Assembly (NCBI RefSeq): GCF_000764305.2
Contig: NW_025943838.1
Coordinates: 1 to 64,000, forward strand
Reading direction: 5' to 3'
DNA: 64,000 bases
Source of the DNA: Hyalella azteca
Taxonomy: Eukaryota > Arthropoda > Malacostraca > Amphipoda > Hyalellidae
In this document: positions 10,101-21,428 of the stretch, one piece after another
Layout: every line of letters begins with the position of its first letter
How positions within the stretch are numbered: the first letter of the stretch is position 1
Program-made: the position numbers and the translations under genes
The notes under the pieces: generated by a model
What the model was told of the DNA's origin: nothing
What the model saw: the letters and a program-made list of their open reading frames with translations, nothing else
The model's database searches: none

Positions 10101-13100
10101 AATTTTTTCATTGAAGATCTAATATGACTGAGGTGTTTATTTTTACACTTTTTCATGATTTGTGATTAAGAATTGATTTATTTAATATGACCAGTTTATT
10201 TGCTGAACTGGTGTTATATTGTTAACAAATATCATCTTACAGCATATGCTCCAAAAACATTTAATTATAATGAATATTATTTCACCTGATGAGTGAATAT
10301 CATCAAAAGCATTTTATTGATTCCAAAAATTGTTTTACATGCTAAGCATCAGAAACATTTTCTTGGTAACAATTGTTGTTTAACATGATGGGTGGATGTA
10401 CTTCATGAGCATTCCATTGAGATAATAAAGTGACAATTTTTCACTTCAGTGTGCCTTTGAACACTTACTTCACAATTGCACTCATCACTGTTGGCACGAT
10501 GGGCTTCTCGAATACAAGTATGGGCTACCTCAACTATCCTACCCAAGTGAGTGATATGAATGTATTATAGGAAAAAAATTAGATTATTTATCGAGTTAGA
10601 TTTTGATTAGAATATAGTTTCATACTATATCGTTATGCAGTAATTGTTCAGTTCTGATTATAAATTCATCAGTGTTACCGTATTTTATCTGTAGCTTGAT
10701 CAATTATGTACGTATGTGGAAAAATTATTTTTATGCAAGTAAATTCCGATATCTTTATTGGATGGTCAATTTTATTGTAGTTATTCTTCTACATGTACAT
10801 GTATACAAAATATGTAATCGAATCGTTTTTCAGGTGATATTCAAATCATGCAAGCTCATCCCCGTCATGATCGGCTCCATCATCATCCTACGGAAAACGT
10901 TAGTTATGCATCAGTCAAAACTGTCTTTGTAATCAAATAATTGAACCAGAATTGGTATGAATTGTATGCCAAGTACATTTAAGTTCACAACTTTTAGTCT
11001 ATTCATACTTATAAAGAAGCGAGTGAACCAGGCCAACACAATTCCGAGTATCAACACGGGTACCTATATGTGTAGTTTATCATTTGTTCTTCTTTACTCT
11101 TCATCGATCTATGACATCTGTAACTTGATTCAGAAATATGTCAGTAGTCCGTACTAGTCATCGCTTTTTCTTGCCGAGAACAATGCAATGTAGCAGATAA
11201 AGATTACCAAAGATAATTTTTATCTGAAGACAAAGCATTGTCTTTGTCCCAGCATTGTCTGAAGATAAATAAATAAAGCATGTGCATTACAGACTTCTCT
11301 TGTATAATTTAATATCATTCATTCAATCTTCATCTAAACCTCATAAATGTAATTAATCTTATATATGAGCAGGTATAGCTTTGCCCAGGTACTGAGCTGC
11401 CTCATGATGTGTGCTGGGCTGGTGTGGTTCACTCTCGCCGACTCTCAGATACAGCCTGACTTTAACTTGCAGGGTGAGCACTCACTCAAGAGACGTCCCA
11501 CAAATATAATATATCTTACAAACTTAATGTATTTTCATGCTTTTTGTGTAGGTACTTGGTTTGGTGGCATTTGTTTTTTTTTCATGTTTTGTCAACGGAA
11601 TTGATGGCTTAGTGCTCGTTTGATTCTAACATCAAATGTATATTTCATATATATATTTTTCTGAATTTAGATTGTGAAAATGCAAACCCTTTAGGTAGGA
11701 AATTAACTTTGTTAGTTTTTAACTTTGAAATAGGTAGCTTTAATCTGTTATGGCTTCATTTCATTGCGAAGATGCCTTTATAGCGCATTTTCTCATTTAT
11801 GGAAAAAATGCACTATTGTGATCGCCATGTCCGACCATCCGTCCGTCAGTCCGTCCGTCCGTGACTTCACGTTTTCGTCGACAAGAAAATGCGCCCTCTC
11901 ACTCGCTGCAGTGAGTACTGAGTTATATATTTTTTATTACATTTGTACTGTGAAGACTTATTCTATGAATGAATGCATTTGATATGCCGTGTTTGACAGG
12001 CGTTGTGCTGGTGAGCATGTCGCTCTGCTGCGACGCCATCATCGGCAACGTCCAGGAAGCGGCGCTCAAGAACAGCCACGAGCCCAGCGCCCGCGTCGTC
12101 CTCTACTCTTACGGCCTCGGCTTCCTCTGCATCCTGGCCTTCCTGCTGCTCACCGGCAGCCTCCTGCCTGGAGCATTCTTCTTCCTAGAGGCACTTATCT
12201 GTTATTCTCTCCCCTTGTATCTTTTCGTTGTTGCTCTCGTCCTCTACTACTCCTATGGTGTCCGCATCCTCTTCAACCTTGCCTTCCATCACTGGTACCC
12301 TTTTGACAGGAGCAATCTTCTTCCTAGAGGCACTTATCTGTTATTATCTCCCCTTGTATTATTCTTTGTTCCTCTTGTCTTATACTACTCCTACGGCATC
12401 CGCATCCTCTTCAACCTTGCCTTCCGTCACTTGCACTCTATTGCCAGGAAGTGTATTTTTCCTAGAGGCGTGGATTCTTTTTCATTTCTTGTGAACCTTC
12501 TAATCCTAATGTTCTCTATACCGGTATTTGTTATTTTCTTGCGACTGATCTCATTTGATTGTTTTCATTTTAATATGAGAATTAATTTTTGTTTTTGTCT
12601 ATACCGTCATGTTAAAGTTTTAATGGTCTGATACTTATCACAGCTTCGGCTTATAATCGTCTTCCTTCTCGTGGACCATCTTGTTTATAATTTTATCCTC
12701 AATGGTCGAAAATAATGAAGTCCCGATGTCATATAGCATGCATTCATTGTCCCAGCACTGGTGGGAGCTGATGCCAGCAATCCTGGTGCTGTCAGCCTCC
12801 GGGTTCTGTGGGGTGCAGGCAGTGCTGGCACTCGTGACCCTGCACGGAGCGCTGGTCGCTGTCACTGTCACCACTGCCAGGAAAGCGATCTCTATCCTCC
12901 TGTCCTTCCTGCTCTTCACTAAGCCCTTCACCATCCAGTGAGTGTCTTCTATGCTCGGTCTGTCTGCTCTTCGCTAAGATTAATTGTAATAAATCTGAAT
13001 ATTTTTTTTATATAATTGCATGTTACCTATATATATTTGTATCATTTCTTGATATCTGCTGGTGAGATTCAGGCGCCGGACGTATAAGTCGCCTTTAGTA

Positions 13101-13571
13101 GGACGAATGGTAAGATATATATAATTAAAATCCCTTTTATTTTTGGTTCAAAATGGATCATTCCCTCCAATATGGATCTTTTCATTCCATCGAGAATATA
13201 ACATTTTTAAAACATTGCTTTAGTTCTCTAAAGCTTCATTTATAATTTTTTTATTCTTATTATTAAGTTCTTTTGGTTTGATATAGTTTATTATTTACAG
13301 GTACGTCTGGGGAGGCACTTTAGTAGTCTTAGGAATATACCTGAATTTGCTGGCTAAACAGCAGCACGCACTGGTTACATTACTCAACAACTGGTACGCG
13401 AGAGCGGCGTCGACCGTCCGCCGCTGCTGCGAGCGGTGCACTGACGCGCTGCTGACCAATAAGCAGCGCGGGCCTGCGGGCGTCTTGCTGCGCGCCTGGT
13501 CGAACGCGTCCACGACATGTCGTAGGTGCGCCAAGGTTAAACCGCCTCATCAGTTTAGGTTCGACGTTTAA
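7184..13571 (+). CDS. SLC35B3: PAPS transporter 2-like nucleotide-sugar transporter
   Basis: Multi-pass Golgi transporter predicted to import the sulfate donor PAPS for sulfation. Exons by splice sites and phase: 7184-7263, 8314-8428, 9736-9860, 10450-10546, 10834-10898, 11373-11473, 12000-12450, 12737-12937, 13301-13571; 501 codons plus stop. Family matches are strong: FIFYVLYGC, VGTMGFSNTSMGYLNYPTQ, KLIPVMIGSI, LVWFTLADS, ALVAVTVTTARKA, KPFTIQYVW. Human SLC35B3 has about 400 residues. The excess comes from a triplicated segment in exon 7 and a Cys/Arg-rich C-terminus. The exon 7 donor (GGAA|GTGTAT at 12451) was chosen because it is the only nearby GT that keeps phase with exon 8; it is the least certain junction. 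The first exon is hydrophilic and the start AUG is plausible but unproven. A SINE lies in intron 1 and an inverted-repeat element in intron 6. Confidence 0.9.
7600..7957 (-). mobile_element. tRNA-derived SINE in SLC35B3 intron 1
   Basis: On the - strand the head (7951 downward) reads GGTGGTGCAGTGGTGAGAG, an A-box-like stretch, and about 45 nt later CCTGGGTTTGAGTCTTA, a B-box-like stretch. These are the pol III promoter elements expected of a tRNA-derived SINE. An unrelated body of about 280 bp follows. The body end was not defined and no flanking target duplication was found. Confidence 0.45.
7987..8055. repeat. 22-bp tandem repeat, three units
   Basis: CCAATCTTGGCAACATTTGA recurs three times in SLC35B3 intron 1, next to the SINE. 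Confidence 0.85.
11782..11916 (+). mobile_element. Inverted-repeat element (family M), copy 1, SLC35B3 intron 6
   Basis: AGCGCATTTTCTC at the 5' side is mirrored by AGAAAATGCGC near the 3' side (one mismatch here). Between them lie a GTCCGTCCGTCCGTGAC stretch and GTTTTCGTCGAC. The element ends in a palindrome-like ACTCGCTGCAGTGAGT. Related copies are at 15212-15331, 54367-54487 and 62235-62359. No coding capacity. It ends about 80 bp before SLC35B3 exon 7. Confidence 0.75.
12098..12475 (+). repeat. Tandem triplication of about 140 bp in SLC35B3 exon 7
   Basis: Units start at 12098, 12239 and 12377 (141 and 138 bp apart, both multiples of three). The frame runs open through all three, reading VVLYSYGLGFL, then VLYYSYGVRILFNLAF, then VLYYSYGIRILFNLAF. 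The usual exon end would fall in the first unit, which has no convincing GT donor; the third unit has GGAA|GTGTAT. If the model is right, about 93 residues are added to a membrane segment. Confidence 0.8.
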
Positions 13572-13761
13572 ACAATTATTTTATGGGTAATTATATGCTG
13601 AATTAAGCTTATTTCATGAATTATATCTATAACTAAATAGAGTTCCAAGGTTTACCGACCGCCTCATCAGTTTAGGTTCGACGTTTAGGAAATTTGTTTA
13701 TAGATATTAAAATGCTGAATTGAGCTCATTTCATGAATTATATCTATTACTAAATAGAGTT
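13531..13761 (+). repeat. Tandem duplication of the SLC35B3 stop codon and 3'UTR start
   Basis: Two units of about 115 bp (13531-13644 and 13645-13761) share CCGCCTCATCAGTTTAGG, the GACGTTTA end of the reading frame and the following CTAAATAGAGTTCCAAGG. The stop codon used lies in the first unit. Confidence 0.85.
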
Positions 13762-14430
13762 CCAAGGATTTACCAAAATAAGGTATTTGCATTAAATAAA
13801 TTCAATTAGTTCTTCCTGAAACCTGCGCCCCTAAGTTGTACTTGTCGTCCGAAACAGATGCATTAAAAAATATGCGTTTAAAAATTTACTTTTTAAGGAC
13901 ATCACTTCTAAAGAGGCCAGTGTCTCCGATGTTACACATGTATAATGAATTTCTTATTTTATTTATAAATATTTGAAACAAAATTATTTTAAAAAATTTT
14001 GTTTAATATCTAATTTTTTTATAAATTTTTAACATTATTTTTTTATGTCAATTGATTCATGTATTGTCTCCGAATTTACGCAAGTGTGCAAAATTTCAGA
14101 TTGATTTGACAATTTAAAGTGTTAAATATCAATTACAAGACTTGTAGCAGACAAACAAACAAATAACTATAAGTGCAGTTCAAGAGAAGTGTTGTAAAAA
14201 TGAACAACATTTTTTCGACCGTAGACTATTAGCACTCATCGAAAGATAACTGACAGGACAGCAGCAAGTGTGTGTTATGAAGTTGTAAAAGACTAGCCGT
14301 TAAGCTACCGTTATTAAGTCATGGATGTTAATGAAGCTTTTTTTGTTGGTAATTACCCTCAGTTAATATTCAGTTTGGATTTACTCAGACAACGTAGAGA
14401 ATACTAGAATTTCTCAGTGATGCAGACATT
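13762..14430. other. Downstream of SLC35B3, no gene seen
   Basis: AT-rich DNA. It probably holds the 3'UTR end of SLC35B3 (AATAAA-like motifs around 13795), then nothing recognised up to block B. Confidence 0.5.
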
Positions 14431-16203
14431 TTAATGCAATGTTTACGTACGTGAATGACACTTGTAAGAACTGACTAATATACAGCAATTGATAGCACAA
14501 GTTGCTTGCATTAACCAATGGCTGTAACTGGCAGACCATAGTAGTGTTTGCTCCCAGGTAACCCTGGATGTTCAGGTTTATTGCTCTTAAGTTTTGGGTT
14601 CCTCAACTGATGCGAGAAGAGCTCGTTGTAGTGTCGAACATTTTGTTTAGTATTTTAGTTGGATTAGCCAGTTACTATTTTATTGTTGTTATTGTTATGG
14701 TTGTCATTAACCTAAACTATGAATTATTAATGCTGATTTTCGATGGTCGCAATCACGAGTAGGTATGATATTTGAGACCTGCTGCACAATCAAGGGGAGG
14801 AAACTGACTTTTATGTATTGCATTGTATATTTTTTCAGTGCCTATTTTATTCTATCATACCATGGTTCGATTATGGATTATATCCTTTTGTTCCATGCTT
14901 GTCACTTCAGACAGTTGAGCTCTGAAGCTCAGCTGAAGAAATTTGTATACGGTATGAGATCGTGTCTGTGGCATGATTTTTATTGCTTATTTATCATCTA
15001 CTGTCATTCCCAGTAATTTCATCTATTTTCCGTCCTCAATGCTATTCCTACCTACCTGCCTGGTAACTAGAGTTTTACGTTCTTAGACAGAGGGCTAAAT
15101 AACCAAGGTATCTAGTCAGTTAGGAATTATTATTATTCTTCTACTTCATCTATTCATTCCTCGAAAATTTAATCTTTCATAGGTTAAGAGTTTTTATTAA
15201 CTCAGTAGGTGCTCACTGCAGTGAGTGACAGAGAGCGCATTTTCTCGTCGACGAAAACATGAAGTCACGGACGGACAGACGGACATGGCGAGCACAATAG
15301 TGCATTTTTTTCATAAATGAGAAAATGCGCTAAAAATGTTCCCGTGTTTATGTCTGCAAGCATCTATTTGACGACGGACCTCAATTTCCTTGTAAAATAA
15401 TTAACTTGTACAGACAATTTCCTTGAACATGCAATTTCACTGTATGTATCTTGCTCAACTTATGACTGGACGCCTCTCTTGTCAAGTACTTGATTTTTAT
15501 TTCTGAATGCTGTTGTAGTTGAATATGAAATTTAGAAGAAAATATTCCCGGCTAGACTTCCATGAGTTTGCAGTTCGCAGCATGTACACATTTTTATCAT
15601 TATTATTAGATAATTCCTAACCTGGCGTATTCGCCGGTACATATCATGTATGTAGAACCTGACTTCCCTCGTTCCTATGCTTGCAAGCGTACGATATTAT
15701 ATTTTGTACGTGAATAATTTTCCCCGTTCGAGTCATATCAAGCAGAGCAGTAGGGGATTTAATCATAAAACTCATAACATAACAACATAACTTAAAACAC
15801 AAAATCATAAACTTAACCATCTGCAAAATAGGGAGGCTGGAACTGACCTGGTCGTGTGAGACCAAGACTGGGAAACGACCTGCCTATAGTTTGTGTAAGT
15901 GAAATATTATTATTATTATTATTATTATTGTGTGGTCATGATCTCTACTTTCCTCGCACCGTGTGGCCACCGCTACATCTACGGCACTTTTCCCCTCTTG
16001 AGGCTTCACTTTCTTTGTATGATTTGTAAAATATAGATTCAAATATTGATTTTCCAGTACCAGTAGAATGTAAGTCGTGATTTATTGAACTTCTTAATTT
16101 CAACGGCATTTGTTTGCTTGTGTAGTTTAAGTATGTGATTCATTCACCTTTTATATTTCTGACTGGCACGGGTGATTAAATTTTTTCCATTCCGAACAAC
16201 AAT
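14431..16203 (+). repeat. Segmental duplication block B, right copy
   Basis: Direct repeat of 2673-4970 (see that entry). Block B thus flanks SLC35B3 on both sides. This copy lacks the 630-bp Penelope-like insertion and carries an inverted-repeat element at 15212-15331. Confidence 0.9.
15212..15331 (-). mobile_element. Inverted-repeat element (family M), copy 2, with empty site in block B left
   Basis: On the - strand AGCGCATTTTCTC opens the element, its exact inverse GAGAAAATGCGCT follows some 80 bp on, and the palindrome ACTCACTGCAGTGAGC closes it. The matching place in the left block B copy (about 3450-3465) lacks it: TAGGTG is followed by a short A-rich stretch and ATGTTCCCGTG. This fixes its length near 120 bp. 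Confidence 0.8.
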
Positions 16204-16642
16204 GTTCGCATTTTAACTTGTTCTACTTTAAATACCGAAGCTTGAGCATATTTCTGTAACGTTAGACCACATTTTCAAATTTCCCTCTAGTATTCGCTGC
16301 TTGTTGTCAATTCTTTTTCTCTATGTGTGTACCAAAAGGGCATGTACGTGGATATTTCCAACACTTCCTTCTCAACTGTTATGAATTGCCTCCGTTTTTG
16401 ATCAATTAGGTCATAGCATTATTATCCAGTGAATCGAGCTAAGGCAGAATGTTGCTTGAACTTGCCGTGTGTGTATAAGCTTTGTTTATACCCACCAAAT
16501 TTTGTGCGGCTAGTAATAGTTTTTTTTTCATTTTTTTTGCCTCTGGATGGTGTGAGTCTAGCCTGTTCTTCAGTATCGAACGTTGCCTAATATGTTAAGC
16601 GTATTCTGATGAGCGTAATGATGACAGTTTGTTGATCTATAG

Positions 16643-16786
16643 CGCCGTCCTCGCCAGCGTCACTGCGTCCGACTCTACCACGAACGCTGCCGGCCGTACT
16701 TGCAGCAATAACCGTCCTGACTTCACGGCCGTCTCTCGTATCTGCTCTGTACGCTTTGTTACAGCCGAGTGGTTTATCGCTCCTTA
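16643..16786 (+). CDS. Possible terminal exon, unrecognised
   Basis: After a CTATAG acceptor an open frame of 47 codons, GC-rich compared with its surroundings, reads AVLASVTASDSTTNAAGRTC and ends CSVRFVTAEWFIAP before TAA. No family was recognised and no partner exon was found. It could be chance. Confidence 0.2.
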
Positions 16787-18256
16787 AGATGTGATCGTGG
16801 CTGGCGGTGCCGTAGAATCAATGATTCAATTCGTGATTTATTCATCAAGATGTTATTGTTGAAGAGAGGTTAACTCTTCAGATATACTCACCCACTGTGG
16901 AGGCATGGTTGCTGTAATGACAACGATTAAACTTTGTTAGTGCTTTAAATAATTAAGGCAGTCTTCTTTCAATTCTAAACTGTTTTTATTTATCGGTAAT
17001 TTGAGTTGCACAAAATTCTTGACTTTTGTGCATTTTGTTTTCATGTCTAGCCGAGGACTTGCACCTTGGGCTTTGCTTCCTGATATTAAACTGTTGATAT
17101 TGCTGATTGGATTCAACTTTCCCCTTGTATTCTTACTTGCATTGCGAGACTTCCGACAGATTTTGTGTGTACGGTGTCGCATCACAAGCCATTGATTGAA
17201 CGTCTCTTCCTACGCGTGTCATGATTCTGTCGCCAGGAAGGTCTCGCTAGTATCTCACTAACGGGATAAACTTTCATCAAGGCATTGGAGTGAAGAGCGT
17301 TCAGTTTGTCTGCTTATCCGCCTGATCACCGCTTAAATCCCAGCGCTGCCTAATAATGAAAATTGCAATCCAGTTGCTGCATTCCATAAGAGTGCCATGC
17401 ACTTGAAAATATCCTACGTCACGTGAGACTAAATTTTGAGGTAGAATAGTAATATGGATGCTAATAAATGGACGGCTGTGTCAGTAAATAATGCTGTATA
17501 TTATGTGGAAATGTGTGAAATCTGAAAGTTCAGCCAACATTGGATGAGCGAATTTTGAATTTTTTTTATTTTTTTCTGTAGAATGTATAACTCTTTTTAA
17601 CTTTTCTATAGGTACTCTTGATTGGTGCAGCAATTCATCTCGTGAAAGATTTTTCCTCACTAGGCGATGTTAATCAAATTTTCAAACTCGTATACTAGTG
17701 TTACTAGTGTTCTAAACACAATGTCACAATGATCCCATTTAAAATTTTATTGAATTTAATTGTCTGCCAATAATTTTTGTCTACTTAGAAATAAACATAT
17801 GAACGTGCTAACCATTTTCTACGTATTAACCACCACGGGTGCTATTCGTATTTTAAAATCTGTGAACTAGAGTTACCTTCAACAGAATCAATTTTCCGTA
17901 ATTAAGGTAAACAGGGTTCACTGGACTAGGAGAAATGAAGCGAGTTATTCTGAAGCATCCAAATCAATCAATTACCCGGTAGTTAATGTCCAAGAAATTT
18001 CCGGTAAAGATAATTCCATTTGCCATATAGAAGATATTTCTTAAGAATTAATGTATCTAATATACACTTTTTCAGGGTTAATTCAAGACAGGCTGACACA
18101 AAACGGCCTAATGTGAATGGCGACCCTTTCATAAGTCGCGCGTGTTACAGTATTTAAATAAAAATATGATATTCTCAGGCCAGCGACGCTCTGTTGACGC
18201 GTCCTTTTGTGCAAGACAACTGAGTTGTTACCTCTTACTGATTTTTATTGTGTTTT

Positions 18257-18375
18257 CAATAAATTATTTATTACTTGACATTTTTCTCATTTTTCCTATC
18301 GCTAAAAAATTTTATGGAATAAATTCTTTATTACTTGACATTTTTCTCATTTTTCCTATCGCTAAAAATTTTTAT
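18257..18375. repeat. Tandem duplication of about 60 bp
   Basis: Two near-identical units contain TTATTACTTGACATTTTTCT and CATTTTTCCTATCGCTAAAA. A frame stays open through them, but it looks non-coding. Confidence 0.85.
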
Positions 18376-19904
18376 TTCGCAAGCGTTTGCGTAATGGAGT
18401 TGCTTAAGAAGTGTTAACGACTACGAAAAATTGCCGTTGTGTTCACAAAATCATGAGTTACGTTCAATTCAACGAGATATTTTCTAGGAGTTGATTCAAG
18501 TTGTTAGAGAATTTATGATTCCATGAACGGATAATCGCAATTATTGGTACCCTTGATTGTAAAGTTTTATTTGCCTAAGACCTTTGTCGATGCTGATCTA
18601 TTTATGAACTGTTGAAGTAAGACAGTAGAGACGTGTGTCGTCAGGTATTATTTTACTCGTATTTATCAACTGCATGAATAGGTAGGTATTCGTTTTATGA
18701 TTTTATCGGTGGATGTATTGAGGGATGACTTGCTGCCTGTGAGGTTTTATGTGGAAACTAAGTTTGGTTAACAATCGACTATCGGGAGAATTCGATCTTT
18801 CCGCGCGTATAATAGCTGTTATCTTTTCGATTGCTGCCATTGAAAAAATATATATTCATAAACTTCGGAATCTTGAGTCTCGGGGTGTATAGGAAAAAAC
18901 GTATGAGGTCATTGATGTCAATTCATTGAAAGTATACATGTTGACTTTCGCAAAGTACTCGCAATTTTAAGGTAAGGCGCACAATAGAACGGCAGTTCTA
19001 TCACTAACAATTATCACTACGTATGTGCAGGATAAACGTCTAACCTCTAAGCAATAAAAGCTCAATTGTGCTTGAACTTGGAATTAACGCTGATATCAAG
19101 CCGGAAATTTTTAGTTTACTTTTTCTGCATAGCGTAATGAACTATTGTGATGCATTGTCGTTTTTTCGACTATGTCATCATAATCCTAGCGTGATTAACA
19201 GTCCCTGGATTTGGTGTCATCCAAGTCATTATAGCTTCATGAAAGAAAGGTGCACATTGCAGGTGGTAACAACGGGGCAATCGTGCAATTTGCGGCATGA
19301 TTAAAGTTCATCCACTTACCATGCCAAGGTTGGTTGCATAATGGAGTTTAAACTAAATGAATCAGATACGTTGATGGTCATGAGCTTCAATGCTACCGTT
19401 ACCTGAAGGATATTTATTCCTGTTCCTGATTCCAGGGGTTCAGACGGAAGAAAATATTTACAGGTTCGCTCGTAGAAAATCATTTTAGAAAATTTGCATC
19501 GCAAATGCATAGGTGCCCTAATTAGTTTTTGTTTTCGTTAACTCTCTGGCGTATTATTTTTCAAAAGCTTTAGACGATTGAACTCGTATCTCTGGTGTAG
19601 CGTAACTTTCTATAGTAGATCAGACGTGACCGTGACTTCGTGTTAGTTTCCATCTATTAACGCAAAAAGAGGATCTCACAAAGAAGGTAAAACGAGGTTT
19701 TGAACAGAGACTAAATGTAATGGAACTAAAAAATGATGATTAATACGTAAGTACGCGTATGAGTATTTAACCCACTTTTAAAAACCATTTAGTTGAACTG
19801 CCTGCTATACACTCACGAGCACTAATGTTATAGAGTCAATCTCTCTATGTAGATGGAGGAGTGGGTGCATGTGCAGAAGCACTTAAGTTGCAATTAATAA
19901 AACG

Positions 19905-20070
19905 TCCCGCATCACTTGTGTACAGCAAGCGTCCCACATCGTAAATTGTACAGCAAGAATCGCGTATTATAAATTGTACTGCAAGCGTTTTTCATCATAA
20001 CTGAACTGCAAGTATCCGCATCACAAATTGCACTACAAGCAACAAGCATCATCAATTGGATCGCAATGTA
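19905..20070. repeat. Degenerate tandem repeat of about 30 bp
   Basis: Variants of CATCAC-AATTGTAC-GCAAGC recur about five times just before block A right copy. Confidence 0.6.
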
Positions 20071-20644
20071 TCTGCACTTCACAAATAATAAAGATTGCAA
20101 AATATATATATTTTCCCTTGCTCATTTTCTCTATCGATCGGAAAATCTGCATTTAAATGTATTTATCGCGTTAGCCCGCCAGAGTCCTACATTCAAATTC
20201 AGCTTCACCTTCGTGATTAATAATTTTTTTAATTTCCTTAAAACTTCTTCATCTCTCAATTAATTGGTCAAGGCTATATTGACGATGAATAATTACTATA
20301 CGAACTTTCTATTCGTAGTCATAATTTTTTATGCCATTTTAATTTTAATTTTTTGTTAATACTGACAATCCACATTATTCGTGCCTTTAATTTATTTACT
20401 AAAGCAGATTAGATTCATTCATTCATAGATCACTTCTGATTATTAACTAAAAAAGTTATATATCTTTACTCATGTACACGAGGGCAGAAATCGCGCAGTT
20501 CTTCATGTTTCATTTAAGCTTAATTGGAAAAATCAACAATACTCGAGGCATCCCCAGAGTGGAACTATACAACTGTACATACAATCATGCAGGCTGTATT
20601 ATAGGGCCACTCATCTGCACAGTTGTCCTGCCATTAACCTGGCT

Positions 20645-20652
20645 TATAAAAG
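20645..20652 (+). promoter_or_regulatory. Candidate TATA box upstream of the astacin-like gene
   Basis: TATAAAAG conserved with 466-473 together with some 100 bp around it (AGCTTCTCGCCGCTGCCATC follows in both copies). It is about 780 bp before the first coding exon, so a spliced leader exon would be needed. Confidence 0.25.
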
Positions 20653-21428
20653 CTTCTCGCCGCTGCCATCTGGCCACTGTTGGGTCACACTGCCACGGTG
20701 ACACCGACGCCTCTCCTCGTTCCATAATAATTCTCACTTTCGATTTCACGCTGCGGTTCGATCGCGTGTGTTTAGATTCGAGGACTCACAGTGGGTGTGA
20801 TTGTACCAATAATTTAGTTGAATTTCGTGTCCATAAATGCAGAACCGCGTGTCGAACCGTGTAAAACCGAATCGTGTGTCCATATTCGATATTTGGTTTC
20901 AAAATTACAAAAATGAGTTTAATTCAAGCCTTCATGTGATGACTATTATTAAATGCACTGACCTGAATCGTCAAGAAGATTGTGCATTGATTTTATTAAG
21001 AAGACGGAAATTTCTAGCTTTTGACACATTTCTAGGTCTCTTTTTCAGCCATGCTTATTTTCCTGTAAGATTTGGTCGAAGTTTTTAGATTCATTCAAGT
21101 AACTGTCATCATATGATGAATACTCGAATTACGAGAAATACGACGAATATGCGTATTAGTCTTCTTAAATTTGGACTGAAAGGACAGGCTCATTGTTATT
21201 CATTTACAGAGACTACGAATAATCCATTCTGTATTGTGACATTGCGATCCAACATTCCAATCTACTAGTGGATGACCGTGCGGTCTAATATTCCATTCAT
21301 GTGAAACATGACCGTGTGGTATAATGATCGTTATTTATCTTTTTTATCAGATTTCAGGTTATCATTTAATCACGAGGTTGTCGTCGTTGTGATTGGTTTT
21401 CTTGTGGACCGCGCTCTCTGCCACGGAG

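Larger units (their letters stand above)
16204..20278. other. Gene-poor region between the two duplicated blocks
   Basis: Mostly AT-rich DNA without convincing genes. Exceptions are a GC-richer open stretch at 16643-16786 and two short tandem repeats, listed separately. Confidence 0.5.
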
